Counted from the stretch's first letter, positions 38,074-49,409 are shown. The stretch: 64,000 nucleotides of DNA from Heterostelium album PN500 (GCF_000004825.1 NW_008805065.1:930001-994000), one strand, 5' to 3'. Notes: generated by a model from the sequence alone, not told the origin. A program made the numbers and translations.

Positions 38074-39469
38074 TTAATAGTTAACATACAAAGCAGAAGA
38101 ACCATAGATGTTGCAATTATCATTATTAGCGGTCATTCGAATATAACCTCCTTCACCCCAGGAAGTACCCCAAGAATCTTTTTTTTTTTTAGATAAAATC
38201 AATTAATATGATGATTTTCATAGTTTTATATAAAAATTTTTCTACATACTTTTAATTAACCATGAATTGGTTGCCAAATCATAACCTGTAAGTAAGACAC
38301 CATGGTTCACCCAATTATTTTGTTGAGCACAACTATAAATACCTGAACGGTAGTTCTGCCAACCTTCATCAACCCAGAGTGCAATAGTGACAGGTCCTGT
38401 CTTGAGTGATTCAATCAACTTTTCTTTTGATCGACCAGTAGTAGTATAGCCTGCGAATGGAACACGTGGTTGAGCTGTCTTTACACATGTAGTTTGAACT
38501 TGAGTGTATGGAGTAGCACTCTCTGGACCGAAACCTTCATTCTTTAAAGCGTCGAATACCATTGTATACCTTATTCATACAATTACAAGTTGTTTAGTAT
38601 TATTAATAGGATAAATATTTATAATCATTTTTTCTTACATACCATCCACCATTACAACCATTGGAAATACAATTCAAACATTCTTGTTCAGAAAAGTCAA
38701 CTGTATTTGGATCTGCACCGGTTTTTATGACATATCTAGTTTCTGCACCGGCAATCGCTGAGAAGATATAACAACTTCCACATTGACCTTGATTCCTTAC
38801 TGGAGTGGATTGTGCCCTCCAATTGATGCTAATGGGACCGGTTGTCTGGGTTGGAGCGGGAGTCGGTGGTGTTGTTTTAGTTGGGGTTGGAGTAGGTGGT
38901 GTTGTTTTGGTTGGTGTTGGAGTTGGGGTTGTGGTTGGAACCGGTGACTTGGTAGGAACTGGCTTGGGTTCGTATGGGTTAACTCCACGATAAGGACCAA
39001 CCGGATCAAAGTTACAGTAAAATCTGTAGGTATCGTTACATTTATTAAGAGCACATGCAAAAGATTTCATCTTTGATACCACTGCATAGCTATGTAGACA
39101 GACGGTACCTGGATTACAAGATTTCGTTGTAAAGTTGTAGTTAACTTTTGTGGAAAGAATGTAATTGAGAACAACTGTGACGTTCCAATCTCCTTTATAA
39201 GAGATTACGTATTCACTAACATTTCCAGCAAGAGCATTTGGAGAGTAGCCATTCGCACACTTATCAACAAATTCTTGCAATTGGTTGGCATAAGTCGAAT
39301 TCCAACTCATCGCTCCCATTGGTGGATTGGAGAGTGGAGTAGGGTCGAATCTCCACCAATTCATTTCATTTAGAATTTTCATTCTCTCCGTGCTGGTTAA
39401 CTCACCATTTGCACCAGTGAGAGCAATCGTTAATATAATTACTATACTTAACAAATAATTTATTTTCAT
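38074..39469 (-). CDS. Secreted CAP-domain / papain-like (C1A) cysteine protease fusion
   Basis: Three exons (39469-38643, 38569-38250, 38177-38074) join in phase to 416 residues. A signal peptide (LLSIVIILTIALTGANG) is followed by a CAP/SCP domain at about 25-165, with a WN..YANQLQEFVDKCANGY helix, LHSYAVVSKMKSFACALNKC and CNFDPVGPYRG. A repetitive Pro/Thr linker (about 175-215) leads to a C1A peptidase domain at about 222-416. The catalytic triad is present: Cys233 in QCGSCY, His in NHGVLLTGYD, and Asn in KNSWGTSWGEGGY. That Asn codon is created by splicing. No I29-type propeptide is found; the CAP domain and linker stand in its place. The intron 2 acceptor follows a long A run, which is unusual. 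The divergent neighbour at 40275 encodes the missing propeptide type. Confidence 0.9.
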
Positions 39470-40274
39470 TGTTTATAAATAAATAAATAAATAAATAAAT
39501 AAAAATACAAATAGTTTTAAATAAATAGAAAAAAGAATAAAAGTTTATAAAATAAAAATAAAAAATAAATTTTATAAAATAAATAAAAAATAATAAGATT
39601 TAAAATAAAATTTTAAAATAAAATAAGATTGTTATTATAAAATTATTCTTTGGGATACCTAGGTATTTAATTCCAGTCAATATAATAATATCTTGATTAT
39701 TTTGTTTTCTACATTCTTTCAATTTTTACAAAAAGTAAAAAGGTAAAGATTTAAATTAAGAGCCATCTCGATGAGAAACCCACCCTATTACCAAAAATTG
39801 ATATTGATCATTTTTTTTTTGGTGTTTGATTAATTAATTAATTTGATGATCTCAATAAGAGATTTGTAGATTTTATAAAAAATCTATGATTTTTTTTTTT
39901 TTTTACAATAATTTTTGCATATTAGCAAGATTTTAATGTATGGATTCCACCATCAAAGAAACCTAAATAAAAATCAAAGATTAAATTTTAAAACAAACGA
40001 GATCATTCAAGTAAGTGGGTTGTTGTAAATCGATTTCAATTGTATCGAGTCCATCATTAATTGAAATTTATTTTTGATTGTTCCAGAATAGATAATTTTA
40101 TTTTGTATAATATCTTGAATCGATCTATTTTTTATTATAATTTATATTTGGTGACCTAAATTTTATATTTTAGAATAAAATATTTAAAATCAATTCTTTA
40201 ATTTTAATTTTTGTAAACTGTATAGTTAATTATTTTATTTTATTTATTTTATTTATTTATTATAAATTGTAATA
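39470..40274. promoter_or_regulatory. Shared divergent upstream region of protease and propeptide genes
   Basis: 805 bases separate the two starts, which point away from each other. It contains TAAA and AATAAA runs next to 39480-39620, T runs at about 39810 and 39890-39904, and a TATA-like AT-rich stretch before 40275. No ORF or RNA gene is seen. A shared promoter is inferred from the arrangement only. Confidence 0.4.
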
Positions 40275-41013
40275 ATGAAATATATATTATTTATTTGTAT
40301 AACATTATTATTTGTAGCTGTGAATTCACAGGCAATCGAATATAACTTTGAGACTGCCTTCCAAAACTATGTTGAAGCTTATGGAAAACAGTATACAAGC
40401 CAAGATTACCAAAATGCATTCAAAGCATTCAAGGTAAATTTTGAAAAGATTCAACAAGTCAATGCCAAATGGGAAGGATCCAATGTCCATATTGAATATG
40501 TAGAGACACCAGCTACCCTAAGATCTTTGTCTGATGTGGCAAACGAACCAGTCATTTCATTCCCCTCTGAAAACATACAGACGAGTAAGTTATATTTTAA
40601 AAAAATAATTAAATTATTATAAATAGCATTCCAGGTTATTAATATTTAACTATAAATTTAATTAATAATTTTAAGTGGATTTAAATACATTCAGTGATTT
40701 AACATATGAGGAATTCGCATCAACTTTTACTGGTGCTGATGCTGCTTTTGCTCCAGCCGTTGCCGGTGCTGCTACAGCAGTACTCTCCACTGGTGCCATC
40801 ATTGGTATTGCAGTTGGTGGTGGTTCTGCTGCAATTGCAGTTGCCGCTGGTATTACAGTAGCCGTCAAGAGAAGAAAGAGAAATCAAGTTGAATCATCCT
40901 CAACTCCAGAGGTTGAGATGAAGACAACTCCAAAGGGTATTGATATCTTCAAATGGAGAAGATCCAAACATCAATCTATCACTGCTCGTGCAATGCCAAT
41001 AGACAAACAATAA
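40275..41013 (+). CDS. Membrane-anchored free-standing cathepsin propeptide (I29 inhibitor-like) protein
   Basis: Two exons, 40275-40584 and 40676-41013, join in phase to 215 residues. A signal peptide (YILFICITLLFVAVNSQ) precedes an I29-type propeptide. Its first helices are FETAFQNYVEAYGKQYTSQ and AFKAFKVNFEKIQQVNAK, which keep the F..N...I...N part of the ERFNIN pattern. After a 38-residue insert comes MDLNTFSDLTYEEFAS, the GNFD-type motif. No protease domain follows. Instead there is an Ala/Gly-rich membrane helix (VLSTGAIIGIAVGGGSAAIA), a stop-transfer KRRKR, and a basic cytoplasmic tail of about 60 residues. The predicted topology puts the propeptide outside the cell or in a vesicle lumen. 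Propeptides of this type inhibit their own protease class. The neighbour encodes a papain-type protease lacking one. Pairing is inference. Confidence 0.85.
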
Positions 41014-41324
41014 TTATTAAATAAATTGTTATTAAAATAATCACATGAATTGAATCAGCTGATCAATTCCAAAAAAAAAAAAAAAAAAAAAAAAACCCCA
41101 AAAACAAATTTCAAATCGAGATTTGATTGTATGATTTAATTGTACGTTTTATTTGATTATGAGGGATGTTGAAGAGAAAATAAAAAAACAAAAAAAAAAA
41201 CTTTGATCAACAACAATTATTTAAAGTTTCTCTAGAGTTGTAAAATAACAAACAAAATTAACTTGTTATTATTATATTCATATCTCAAACATATATAATT
41301 TTTGATCAAATATTTTCTTTAAAG
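41014..41324. other. AT-rich intergenic spacer
   Basis: 311 bases with a run of about 25 A at 41071-41095. Nothing else is seen. Confidence 0.6.
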
Positions 41325-42424
41325 ATGACCAAATCTGCATTTCAAATCAAATTAGACCAAAAGAAAGAAAAGCTGCAAAAAAGAATTGAGAAAAAGCAAT
41401 TACGGGAACAAAAGAGGGTTGAGAGGGAAGCTAAAAAGCTTAAACGAGAAAAGAGGGTTGGTTTGAATGGCACAAGGGTAAAGAAGGGCAAGAAGAACAA
41501 TCGGGGATTTGCACATGCACGTGAGACACCAAAGAGTGCTCTGGAACAGCCAAGCAATGAAGTTGAGATGGAGGTTCATGATCAATCATCGGACTCCGAT
41601 ACTGAAAGTGATTCCGAATCAATCGTGGCCGACGAATGTCAAGCTAAGCCAATTGTTGACCAACCGGAAGATATGATACCACCTGTCAAAAAAGAAGAAG
41701 AGGAAGAAGAAGACCATTTCGACCAAGTAGAAAAGGAACCTGTAACATCCAGAGATGAACCTATGCTTAGTCTAGACCTCCATCAGCAGCCGCAACAACA
41801 AGAGCCAACACCAACATTCGAAAAGAGTGAAGAAGAGGACGACTCTGAAATGACCACAACTAGCTGTAAAGCTACTACCACGACAATAAAAAGAACATCC
41901 GCAGATGCAAGTGAACCTTCTTTCTCAATTGAGAGTGTATCACCGAAAGCTCATGAACCACTTAATTCAAATGAATCTCTGGTTACTATGGAAGTAAAAG
42001 AAGTCAACTCTCCAATGAAAACACCATATAAAACACCATATAAATCATCATCTTCCTCTTTTTCAAAGTCATCAACTAAATCTCCAAAGAAAGTAGAAGT
42101 CCAAGAAGAGATGAATAAGAACATATGGAAGAAGGAAATAGCAAAGTCACTCAAAACCTATGCTCCCGGTTCCATCGTTACTGTTGATAGTGTTAGATTA
42201 GATATCATCGAGAGACAAATTCAAAAGTAAATCAATTCTTTATTGAAGAGTTTCATAAACAGGTATGTATAATAAGCTCTAAAATCGATATTTTGTCGAA
42301 CAACTTAAAACTAACTATTAAAATACATATTTTATAATAATAATAATCTTGTTAGATTCTTTTGCATGATGATAGATTCTCATTAAATGAAAATGGTGAT
42401 ATTAAGGTGCTTCCAAAGAATTAG
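41325..42424 (+). CDS. Highly charged, probably nuclear protein with an apparent frame slip near its end
   Basis: The open frame runs from ATG 41325 to TAA 42228-42230 (301 residues). Coding sequence clearly continues one base out of frame. After the A4 run at 42223-42226 the next frame reads VNQFFIEEFHKQ to a donor at 42263, and a second exon 42356-42424 gives ILLHDDRFSLNENGDIKVLP and a stop. With a fifth A the product would be about 337 residues. The N-terminus is a Lys/Arg/Glu coiled coil (KKEKLQKRIEKKQLREQKRV) with nuclear-localisation-like KRVKKGKK stretches. The middle is acidic and Ser/Thr-rich. The C-terminal segment (IWKKEIAKSLKTYAPGSIVT, then VDSVRLDIIERQI) looks like a small helical, winged-helix-like module. 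It recalls C-terminal modules of nucleolar proteins such as LYAR, but only weakly. The function is unknown. Confidence 0.75.
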
Positions 42425-43463
42425 AATTTATCAAAACACTTGATTCTTAAACCAGAAACAGTAATCTAACTGACTTTAACAATCCTCTAGAGTTTTGTGT
42501 AATACACTTTTTGTTTTGTTTATTAAACTTTTCTTTTCTTTTCTTTCAATAAAATCATTAATATAAAATCAATTTTTTTATATTATTTATTGTTTACCTT
42601 GCATTACCTTGCCTTGCCTTGCCTTGCTCAAAGTCTCTATCTTCATCATCACTTTTCAAATAAATGAGTTGACCAACCCTACCATCAAATTTAATTGAAG
42701 AAATCAGATATTATTTTCTAAAAAGACAGACAAATAGGAAGTTATTATAGTAGATCTACTATAATACCTACCCACTTAATATATTTTGTTTTTAAGGAAC
42801 TAATTAAAAAACAAAAAATAGTCTTTAATAGAAAAAAATAATAACCAACCGATATTAACATCTTTTAAAAAAAAAAAACACTTATGTATTGATGATAGCT
42901 ACCATCAATGTATTGACGAGAGCACCTTGCTTGATACTTTTTACAACGATTTTAACTTAAACCACAAAAACCAAATTTCTTTCTATTGCAATTCATGTTT
43001 CATTTATCTTATTTAGGAATTCTTAACACCAATGTGGTGGTGCACAGAATTACCAATGGAATTTTACCCCTTTTTTTTTTTGTTTAAACTATCACCCCAT
43101 TTTAATAGATGCTTTCAATCACACTCCACTGTATACATACAAATAAACAAAAATTTACTGAAAACAAAACAACAATCAAATAATAATAATAATTTATTTA
43201 TTTATTTTATTTTATTTATGGACGTTATTTGATCTTCAGATTTTTGCAGTTACAAACTCATTCAATGTTGTAATAGTTATAAATTGTGATCTTATTTGTT
43301 TATAAATATCAAGTGTTGTATTTTATTAATTATTTATACGATTTGATATGTTGTTATATTAAGTAGAAAGTAAGTAAGAGTAAATCATCTTTATTTGGAG
43401 TTGGTTGGTTAGTTGGTTGATTGGTTGTATTCTGCTCGATTTATGTTGTTTTAGAATGTGTGT

Positions 43464-43508
<45 letters not shown>

Positions 43509-45719
43509 GTCAACATTCACCACCACTTTGAAAACAAACATCGATGCAGAGATTCAAAGCGAGTTCGCTGTTTTTCCTTTTCATTTTGCTTTGCTTTTGA
43601 ATGAAAAGATACCGATATTATCATCTCTAACAACAAAGCAGAGTATAGCATAGCAGAGCAGAGAGATAGAGAGATGCTGCTCATTTGTTTGCTGGTTTTT
43701 ATTTTTTATTTAAAATTTGAAGATCAAGATGAGCCAACCAACCAATTTATTTGTTTGTTCGAACAACCAACGCTATATGTTATAGTATTTAAATTTCCCC
43801 ACTTAAGTTCTTACCACCCAAACATAACAAACAATAACAACAGGAATCAGAAATAATTAAAAATATTTTTGTTTAATAATAACAATAAACCAAGCATACA
43901 TAAAATTCTTAGCAACAAAACATTTAAACAAAATTGGTTGATTTTTATGACAATAACAACACACGTTCATCTTTAACTATGTATTTTTTATTACTATATT
44001 GCAAAACATGAATCTTTTCTTCGGTACCTAAATAATGTATTTTTATTAATGTGAGATACACAACAATAGTAATGTTCATCAACATAATCAAATCAAAAAT
44101 CATACCACCACTATTTAATTTATTTAACTCTGCTCACACAACAACAACAACAATAATAACAACGATAACACAACAACAAACAACAACTTATCATATCTTT
44201 TACATTCACACAAACACACACCCTTCAATTCAATTTGAATCAGTTGGTTGAGTTCAACTCTCGAATTCTCTTTTTCACTGGTCATAGGTACCTTCAATGA
44301 CAGATATAAATGCAATAAAATAGGTGTTAATGCTTTGGGAGGTGATAATTAACACACAAACCACAACATGAAATATCTAATACCACAAATTTCCCACCAC
44401 TTCAAAAAAAAAAAAAAAAAAAATTATATATTAAATAAAATATTCATAATGATGCTTTGTTTCTATTTTTTGACACTTCAAATTATTGATATTCAATAAC
44501 TTAACTTATAATAGATACAATTGTATTTTTTTATTTTTTCTTCTAAAGAAATAATAATTTTTAATTAAATCAAAAAGATTATTCCAAAAAAAGGTTCTAA
44601 TTTGCCTGCACATTCAAAAGAAAAAAATAAAAAAAAATCAAAAAAAAAAAAGTATGTCAACATTAAAAAGAATTTTGCAATTAATTTTATTTGCAAAACA
44701 ATCCAAAAAAAAAAAAAACAAAAAAAATAATTCAAAATTAAATAGTTTTGTTGAATCATCATTTGCATTCTCACTTTTTTTGGAATTTAATTTAAAAAAA
44801 AATCTTTTGAATTAAATTAAATACATTTTTTTAAGACCAGTTAGATTTCGATGATATTTACTGTTTTTTTTCTTCTAGGTTCTCTAATTTATCAGACAAC
44901 AACAAGTATTTATATCTAGATTGGGCTAAGAAAATTCCATCTTTCTATTTAGCTTTACTTTATTTATGATTTAGATAGTTATTAGTTATATATATTTATT
45001 TTTATATATATATATATAAAATAAAAAAAAATAAAAAAATAAAAAAATAAAAAAATAAAAATAATAATAAAAAATATTTATTTATTTATTATTATAAGTA
45101 ATAATAATAATTAATAATTAATAATTAATAATAATAATAACAAAAAAGTGTAGTTATAATAACAACAATATTAACAATAACAATTAAATAATTATAAACA
45201 AAAATAATTATTATAACTTTTTAATTAAAACAACATGAGTAATTAATTTAATAACAATCACAAATAATTACTATATTTATATAGATTCTTAACAAATCTT
45301 AATCAATTAGTATTTTATTTCTTTCTTTTTATTTTTATTTTTATTATTTTTTTATTGTAAATACAAATAATCATTGTTCATTTCATTTTTTTGTAAATAA
45401 ACAACAAATATACAATAGACCCCCTCCATCCCTTCCTATTATATACTATATCAAACAATAACTACTATATTATATAATACAAAAATAAATTAGGCTTGTT
45501 CGCCAAACAGCCTTTTTTATCACTTTACAACGTGACAGTGTGTAGATATTCGTTGGATAAAATACTTTAACACGCATAATTATCTTACTACTACTACTAC
45601 CGTCATTATTCACTTCATCAACAACTACAACAGCAGCATTAAATAACACTGTATCATCATCGTGCCACAGTCACAAATAAAATCAATACAACAACAAACA
45701 TTATAAAACAACAAATACA
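42425..45719. other. Intergenic region of 3.3 kb, A/C-rich upstream sequence
   Basis: No convincing gene. The plus strand becomes A/C-rich (CAACAACAA-type runs at 44130-44190 and 45600-45715), matching long 5' sequence of the kinase-like gene that follows. It contains a CCTTG pentamer run at about 42598-42630, the CT repeat at 43465-43505, and long A/T tracts at 45000-45140. A GC-richer spot at 45491-45512 can form a weak hairpin before a T run. Confidence 0.55.
43465..43505. repeat. (CT)n microsatellite
   Basis: About 20 uninterrupted CT units in intergenic DNA. Hypervariable length is expected. CT/GA runs are rare in this AT-rich setting. Confidence 0.9.
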
Positions 45720-47081
45720 ATGGTCTCAATTGCTCCAACACCACTCTACTTGCCTGTAGAGGAAGCCAACAAAATATTTAAATCACCAATTCCACAGAGA
45801 AGAGAATTCACTGCTTTCAGTTCTGCCGCCAATGTAAATACTATCGATTCATCCACAACCGAATTGGCAAAATCTCGTGATTCAAGTGTTACCAATAGTA
45901 ATGAGATTGATCATCACCACCAACACCAACACCACATTTCAAACCTCGCTCCCCCTTCACACAACACCGCAGGTGGAGATTCAGATTTAACTTTGAATCG
46001 ATATTATATTGGTCCAAAGATCGCCAAAACCAAACATCATTATCACCACCAACACCATAACCATCATGCTGGCAATTATCACAATCTTAAACCCGATGTA
46101 AATCAAAAGTCTTTAATCGAAAAGACTGTAAGTGGTCTCTGTAAATTTTCACCGATTCTATCTGAAGGTAATGGTCTTGGAGGTGGTGTATATTTCATGA
46201 AGTCACAAGCCGGCAAGAAGGTCGCCGTTTTTAAACCCAAGGATGAGGAGAACGGAATTATTTCGCCAGTCGCCCATATCTCCTCGAATGTCAAGAACCA
46301 ACACAATGGTCTCAAGAATGGTACCATCCAAGGAGAGGGAATTTTTAAGGAGGTCGCTGCCTATCTGTTTGACCAACGTCTCAATGGTTATTTCGGTGTG
46401 CCAACCACAACCCTAGTTGAAGCTTCACATCCCTATTGGAAGGATAGCCTAGGACAACAGGTTCAAAAGATTGGCTCACTTCAAGAGTACATTGATTTCG
46501 ACGATTCCGCAGAGGAAGTCGGATGCTCCAAGTTCTCAGTAGCAGATGTACACAAAATTGGTCTTTTCGATTGCCTCATGTTCAATTGCGATCGTCACTC
46601 TGGTAACATGTTGGTTGAATACGATGACCTTGACCAAGTAAAGCTCATCCCCATCGATCACAGCCTTTGTCTTCCAAGCTCCAACTCTCTATCCGACGCC
46701 TGGTTTGATTGGATCAATTTCCCACAGTCCAAGGTTCCATTCGACAAGAAAACACGTGAATTAATTCTCTCGATAGATATCGACTCAGAGATTCGTTACC
46801 TAAGAAGTGCCCTACCCGAACTCAGAATTCAATGTTTGGAAACATTGAAGATCACAACACTCTTTGTTCAAAAAGCCATCAAAAAGAACATGACACTCCA
46901 TCAGATTGGCAAAATGATTTCGAGATTCTCACAGTTGGATCAACCATCTTCCCTCGAAAGCATCGTCAACGAAGTGACTCATGTCAAAGGAAATCGTATC
47001 TCTTTAAACAACCAAATCTTTTGGTTTGACTATCAAAAAGAAATTGATTTGCATTTGAATTTAGTTGAATCAAATAAATAA
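45720..47081 (+). CDS. PI3/4-kinase-like protein (type II / plant gamma-like PI 4-kinase relative)
   Basis: A single exon of 453 residues. The first 130 residues are low-complexity with His-rich runs (HHHQHQHH and HHYHHQHHNHH). The kinase domain (about 140-440) shows a Gly-rich GLGGGVYFMKSQAGKKVAVF with the ATP-binding Lys in VAVFKPKDEE. It also has QGEGIFKEVAAYLFD, the hinge-like VQKIGSLQEYI, the catalytic loop DCLMFNCDRHSGNML (Asp, Arg-His, Asn), and IPIDHSLCLPS in the place of the DFG motif. This is the layout of the PI4K type II and plant gamma group, members of which phosphorylate phosphatidylinositol or proteins. The activating residues look intact. Substrate type cannot be decided from the sequence. 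Confidence 0.85.
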   Translation: MVSIAPTPLYLPVEEANKIFKSPIPQRREFTAFSSAANVNTIDSSTTELAKSRDSSVTNSNEIDHHHQHQHHISNLAPPSHNTAGGDSDLTLNRYYIGPKIAKTKHHYHHQHHNHHAGNYHNLKPDVNQKSLIEKTVSGLCKFSPILSEGNGLGGGVYFMKSQAGKKVAVFKPKDEENGIISPVAHISSNVKNQHNGLKNGTIQGEGIFKEVAAYLFDQRLNGYFGVPTTTLVEASHPYWKDSLGQQVQKIGSLQEYIDFDDSAEEVGCSKFSVADVHKIGLFDCLMFNCDRHSGNMLVEYDDLDQVKLIPIDHSLCLPSSNSLSDAWFDWINFPQSKVPFDKKTRELILSIDIDSEIRYLRSALPELRIQCLETLKITTLFVQKAIKKNMTLHQIGKMISRFSQLDQPSSLESIVNEVTHVKGNRISLNNQIFWFDYQKEIDLHLNLVESNK

Positions 47082-47906
47082 AATTCACAACTTTTTTTTT
47101 TTTTTTTTTTTTGTTTATCTAACAAAATATTAAATTGTTTTTGTTTTTATTTAACTAGTGACAAGAATTTCGACAGAATCCTTCTTTCAAATTGAATAAT
47201 TAATTTCCAAAATAGAATCTTGACGCCTATTTTGTTCTTTAAAATCCAACTCAATTTCCAAGAACTATTAGAAGAGAATACAGAACACTTATTCATGAGA
47301 GGTAAAGTAAGTTGTAAAACATCTCTTGAATATTCTCAACTTTTAGGTATTAATATGATTCAAAAAGTAATCTTGGTTCCTCTATAATAGAGTTCTTTAA
47401 AATTTAATTTATATTTCAAAGTCAATGTTTTAAATTATTTAAGAAAGATTTAAATTGAAGTTTTTATAGGTAATTCAAATAAAATCTTAAAATAAATCTA
47501 TTTTGTTAATAATAAAAATAACGAAAGATCTATAATAACCAATCAACTATTGGAGATGTTCTTAAAATCTTGAGTTAATTAAATTATTTAATATTCATAT
47601 GTATTAAAAAAACTAAAATTAAATTTTTGAATTTATTTTTATTTTATTTTCACAATAAGTAAATATTTTTAAGTAAGAACTTAAAGTTAGAATGTATTTT
47701 AAAGGGTAGAAAAATGTTATCATTTTAAATTATTAACCCCAAAAGTATTTATTCAACTTCCAGTTTTTTCCAGTTTTTAAATTTTTTTCTAATTTTTTTT
47801 TTTAAAAATTGGTGTCGATCATATAAAAATCAAATATTTATATATGTTGTTTATAGTTTGTTTTTAATGAATCTATTGTTTATTATATGTATTTATGTTT
47901 ATATAG
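47082..47906. other. AT-rich intergenic spacer
   Basis: 825 bases with a poly-T run at 47091-47112. A few short GC-richer patches were seen, but no gene. Confidence 0.6.
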
Positions 47907-49409
47907 ATGGATAAAATAAATAACGTATTATTACAAGCGATATTCAACTTGATAGAACCAAATAAACTGCTTTATAGTGGTGATAATATAGCTGCCGATA
48001 GATTATACGAGTCATTTCCTTGCTTTGATATAGTTAGCTTGGCATTGGTGTCTTGGAAATGGTTCAACAATCTATCAAAGTTAATAGACCGATTAGAACT
48101 ACGGTTGTACTATAAAGAAACACTCGGAAGGCGCATGAAACTTGAGAAAGTAGCAACCGCTGCACTCTATCGAGTGGGCAGAACCGAGAAGTTGGAAAGA
48201 GACAAACCGAATATCACCATAGATCTTGACCATTTCAAGAGTCTACTGGATTCTAAATTCAGTTTGTTGCGTGCTTGCAATCTACGACAACTGGTGATTC
48301 GCGATGTCTATCCGTGGAACAAGCGGTTCGACAGCGTCATCAACAACCTCTATAACGGCGGACAACTCAAATCGGTGACTGTCATCACCGAAATAGTGTT
48401 ACTTCCAAACTTTATAAGTAAACATCCACACAAGAATCGATTCCAATACTACGTTGTACCGACCATTACCAACTGTCTAAAGAGCACGGACATCGCTGCT
48501 TCCATCAAATATCTGAAACAGCCGGCCAACAATATCGTTTGGCTGGAAACAATCTTTTCGAATCATCCGGATTCCCCACTGGAAAAAGGCATTGCTATGC
48601 TAGCCGACATTGAAAAAGCGGTGCCACTGGCGATGACTCAATTTTCTTTTCCTCATTTCTTCTCGGATATTCCCCCGAATGACTGGCTGCAGATGCACCA
48701 ACTCTCCAATATCTACAAGTTAGAGCTTACGAGTGTCAAACCCTGGATCGCTGCCAAGGTTATCCAGGTAGCGCCATCCCTGAAAATCCTAAAGATCTCT
48801 GTCAATCTCTGTCAGGAGCAAGACAATGAGGAGTTCGCAGCAAAATCCAAGGACCTCTTTGAAGCACTGAAATCGAATCGGTCGATCGAACTCCTCTCCA
48901 TCAATGATTGGTCTGGCAAAAAAGGTTCCAATACACTTGCAGGCTCAGAGTCACTGGCGCAACATTTCGGTGATTTGCTCGTGGTGAATCGAACCATAAC
49001 CAAATTGAAACTGGAGAATTTCTTTCATTTCGATCAGCAATTCTACGATTCTCTTGAACAAACCAGTTTGAGGCGACTGTCAATCACATTATTCGATTCA
49101 AACATGTGTGACCGAATTTTCAAATCACTGAAAATCAACAGCTCCATAAGAGAACTGACGTTTAGCTCTATCTATGGATTGTACAAAGATTCAATCGAGA
49201 AACTAGTTTCGGAACTTATTGAAACAAATCACACACTCGAATTAGTTAATTTGTCTCGGCTGGATTTGGGTGGTAAAATGTTATTGAAATCACTTCAGTT
49301 AGAGTCCAACACATTACCACATTTATTTGTCCAACTTCAAACTGGAGAGTATTTATTAAAATATCTAAATAGCATTAAAAATACAATTATTTATAAATAT
49401 TTTTATTAA
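47907..49409 (+). CDS. Dictyostelid F-box-like / leucine-rich family protein
   Basis: A single exon of 500 residues. The N-terminus (IFNLIEPNKLLY, then FDIVSLALVSWKWFNNLS) has the L..I..F....D..S.ALV.W.W pattern of dictyostelid F-box-like proteins, though the first Pro motif is weak. The rest contains spaced leucine-rich units, for example LKILKISVNLCQ, IELLSINDW, ITKLKLENFFHF and IRELTFSSIYGL. The gene may encode a substrate adaptor of an SCF ubiquitin ligase, a role inferred only from the layout. A second short frame at 49427-49618 follows and may be a relic of a related gene. Confidence 0.8.
   Translation: MDKINNVLLQAIFNLIEPNKLLYSGDNIAADRLYESFPCFDIVSLALVSWKWFNNLSKLIDRLELRLYYKETLGRRMKLEKVATAALYRVGRTEKLERDKPNITIDLDHFKSLLDSKFSLLRACNLRQLVIRDVYPWNKRFDSVINNLYNGGQLKSVTVITEIVLLPNFISKHPHKNRFQYYVVPTITNCLKSTDIAASIKYLKQPANNIVWLETIFSNHPDSPLEKGIAMLADIEKAVPLAMTQFSFPHFFSDIPPNDWLQMHQLSNIYKLELTSVKPWIAAKVIQVAPSLKILKISVNLCQEQDNEEFAAKSKDLFEALKSNRSIELLSINDWSGKKGSNTLAGSESLAQHFGDLLVVNRTITKLKLENFFHFDQQFYDSLEQTSLRRLSITLFDSNMCDRIFKSLKINSSIRELTFSSIYGLYKDSIEKLVSELIETNHTLELVNLSRLDLGGKMLLKSLQLESNTLPHLFVQLQTGEYLLKYLNSIKNTIIYKYFY

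Noticed and set aside
43405-43653. Frame across the CT microsatellite
   Set aside because: Ser/Leu repeats come from the dinucleotide run.
45491-45530. Hairpin-like GC-rich spot followed by T run as a terminator
   Set aside because: Pairing is imperfect and this is upstream sequence of a eukaryotic gene; no basis for a terminator.
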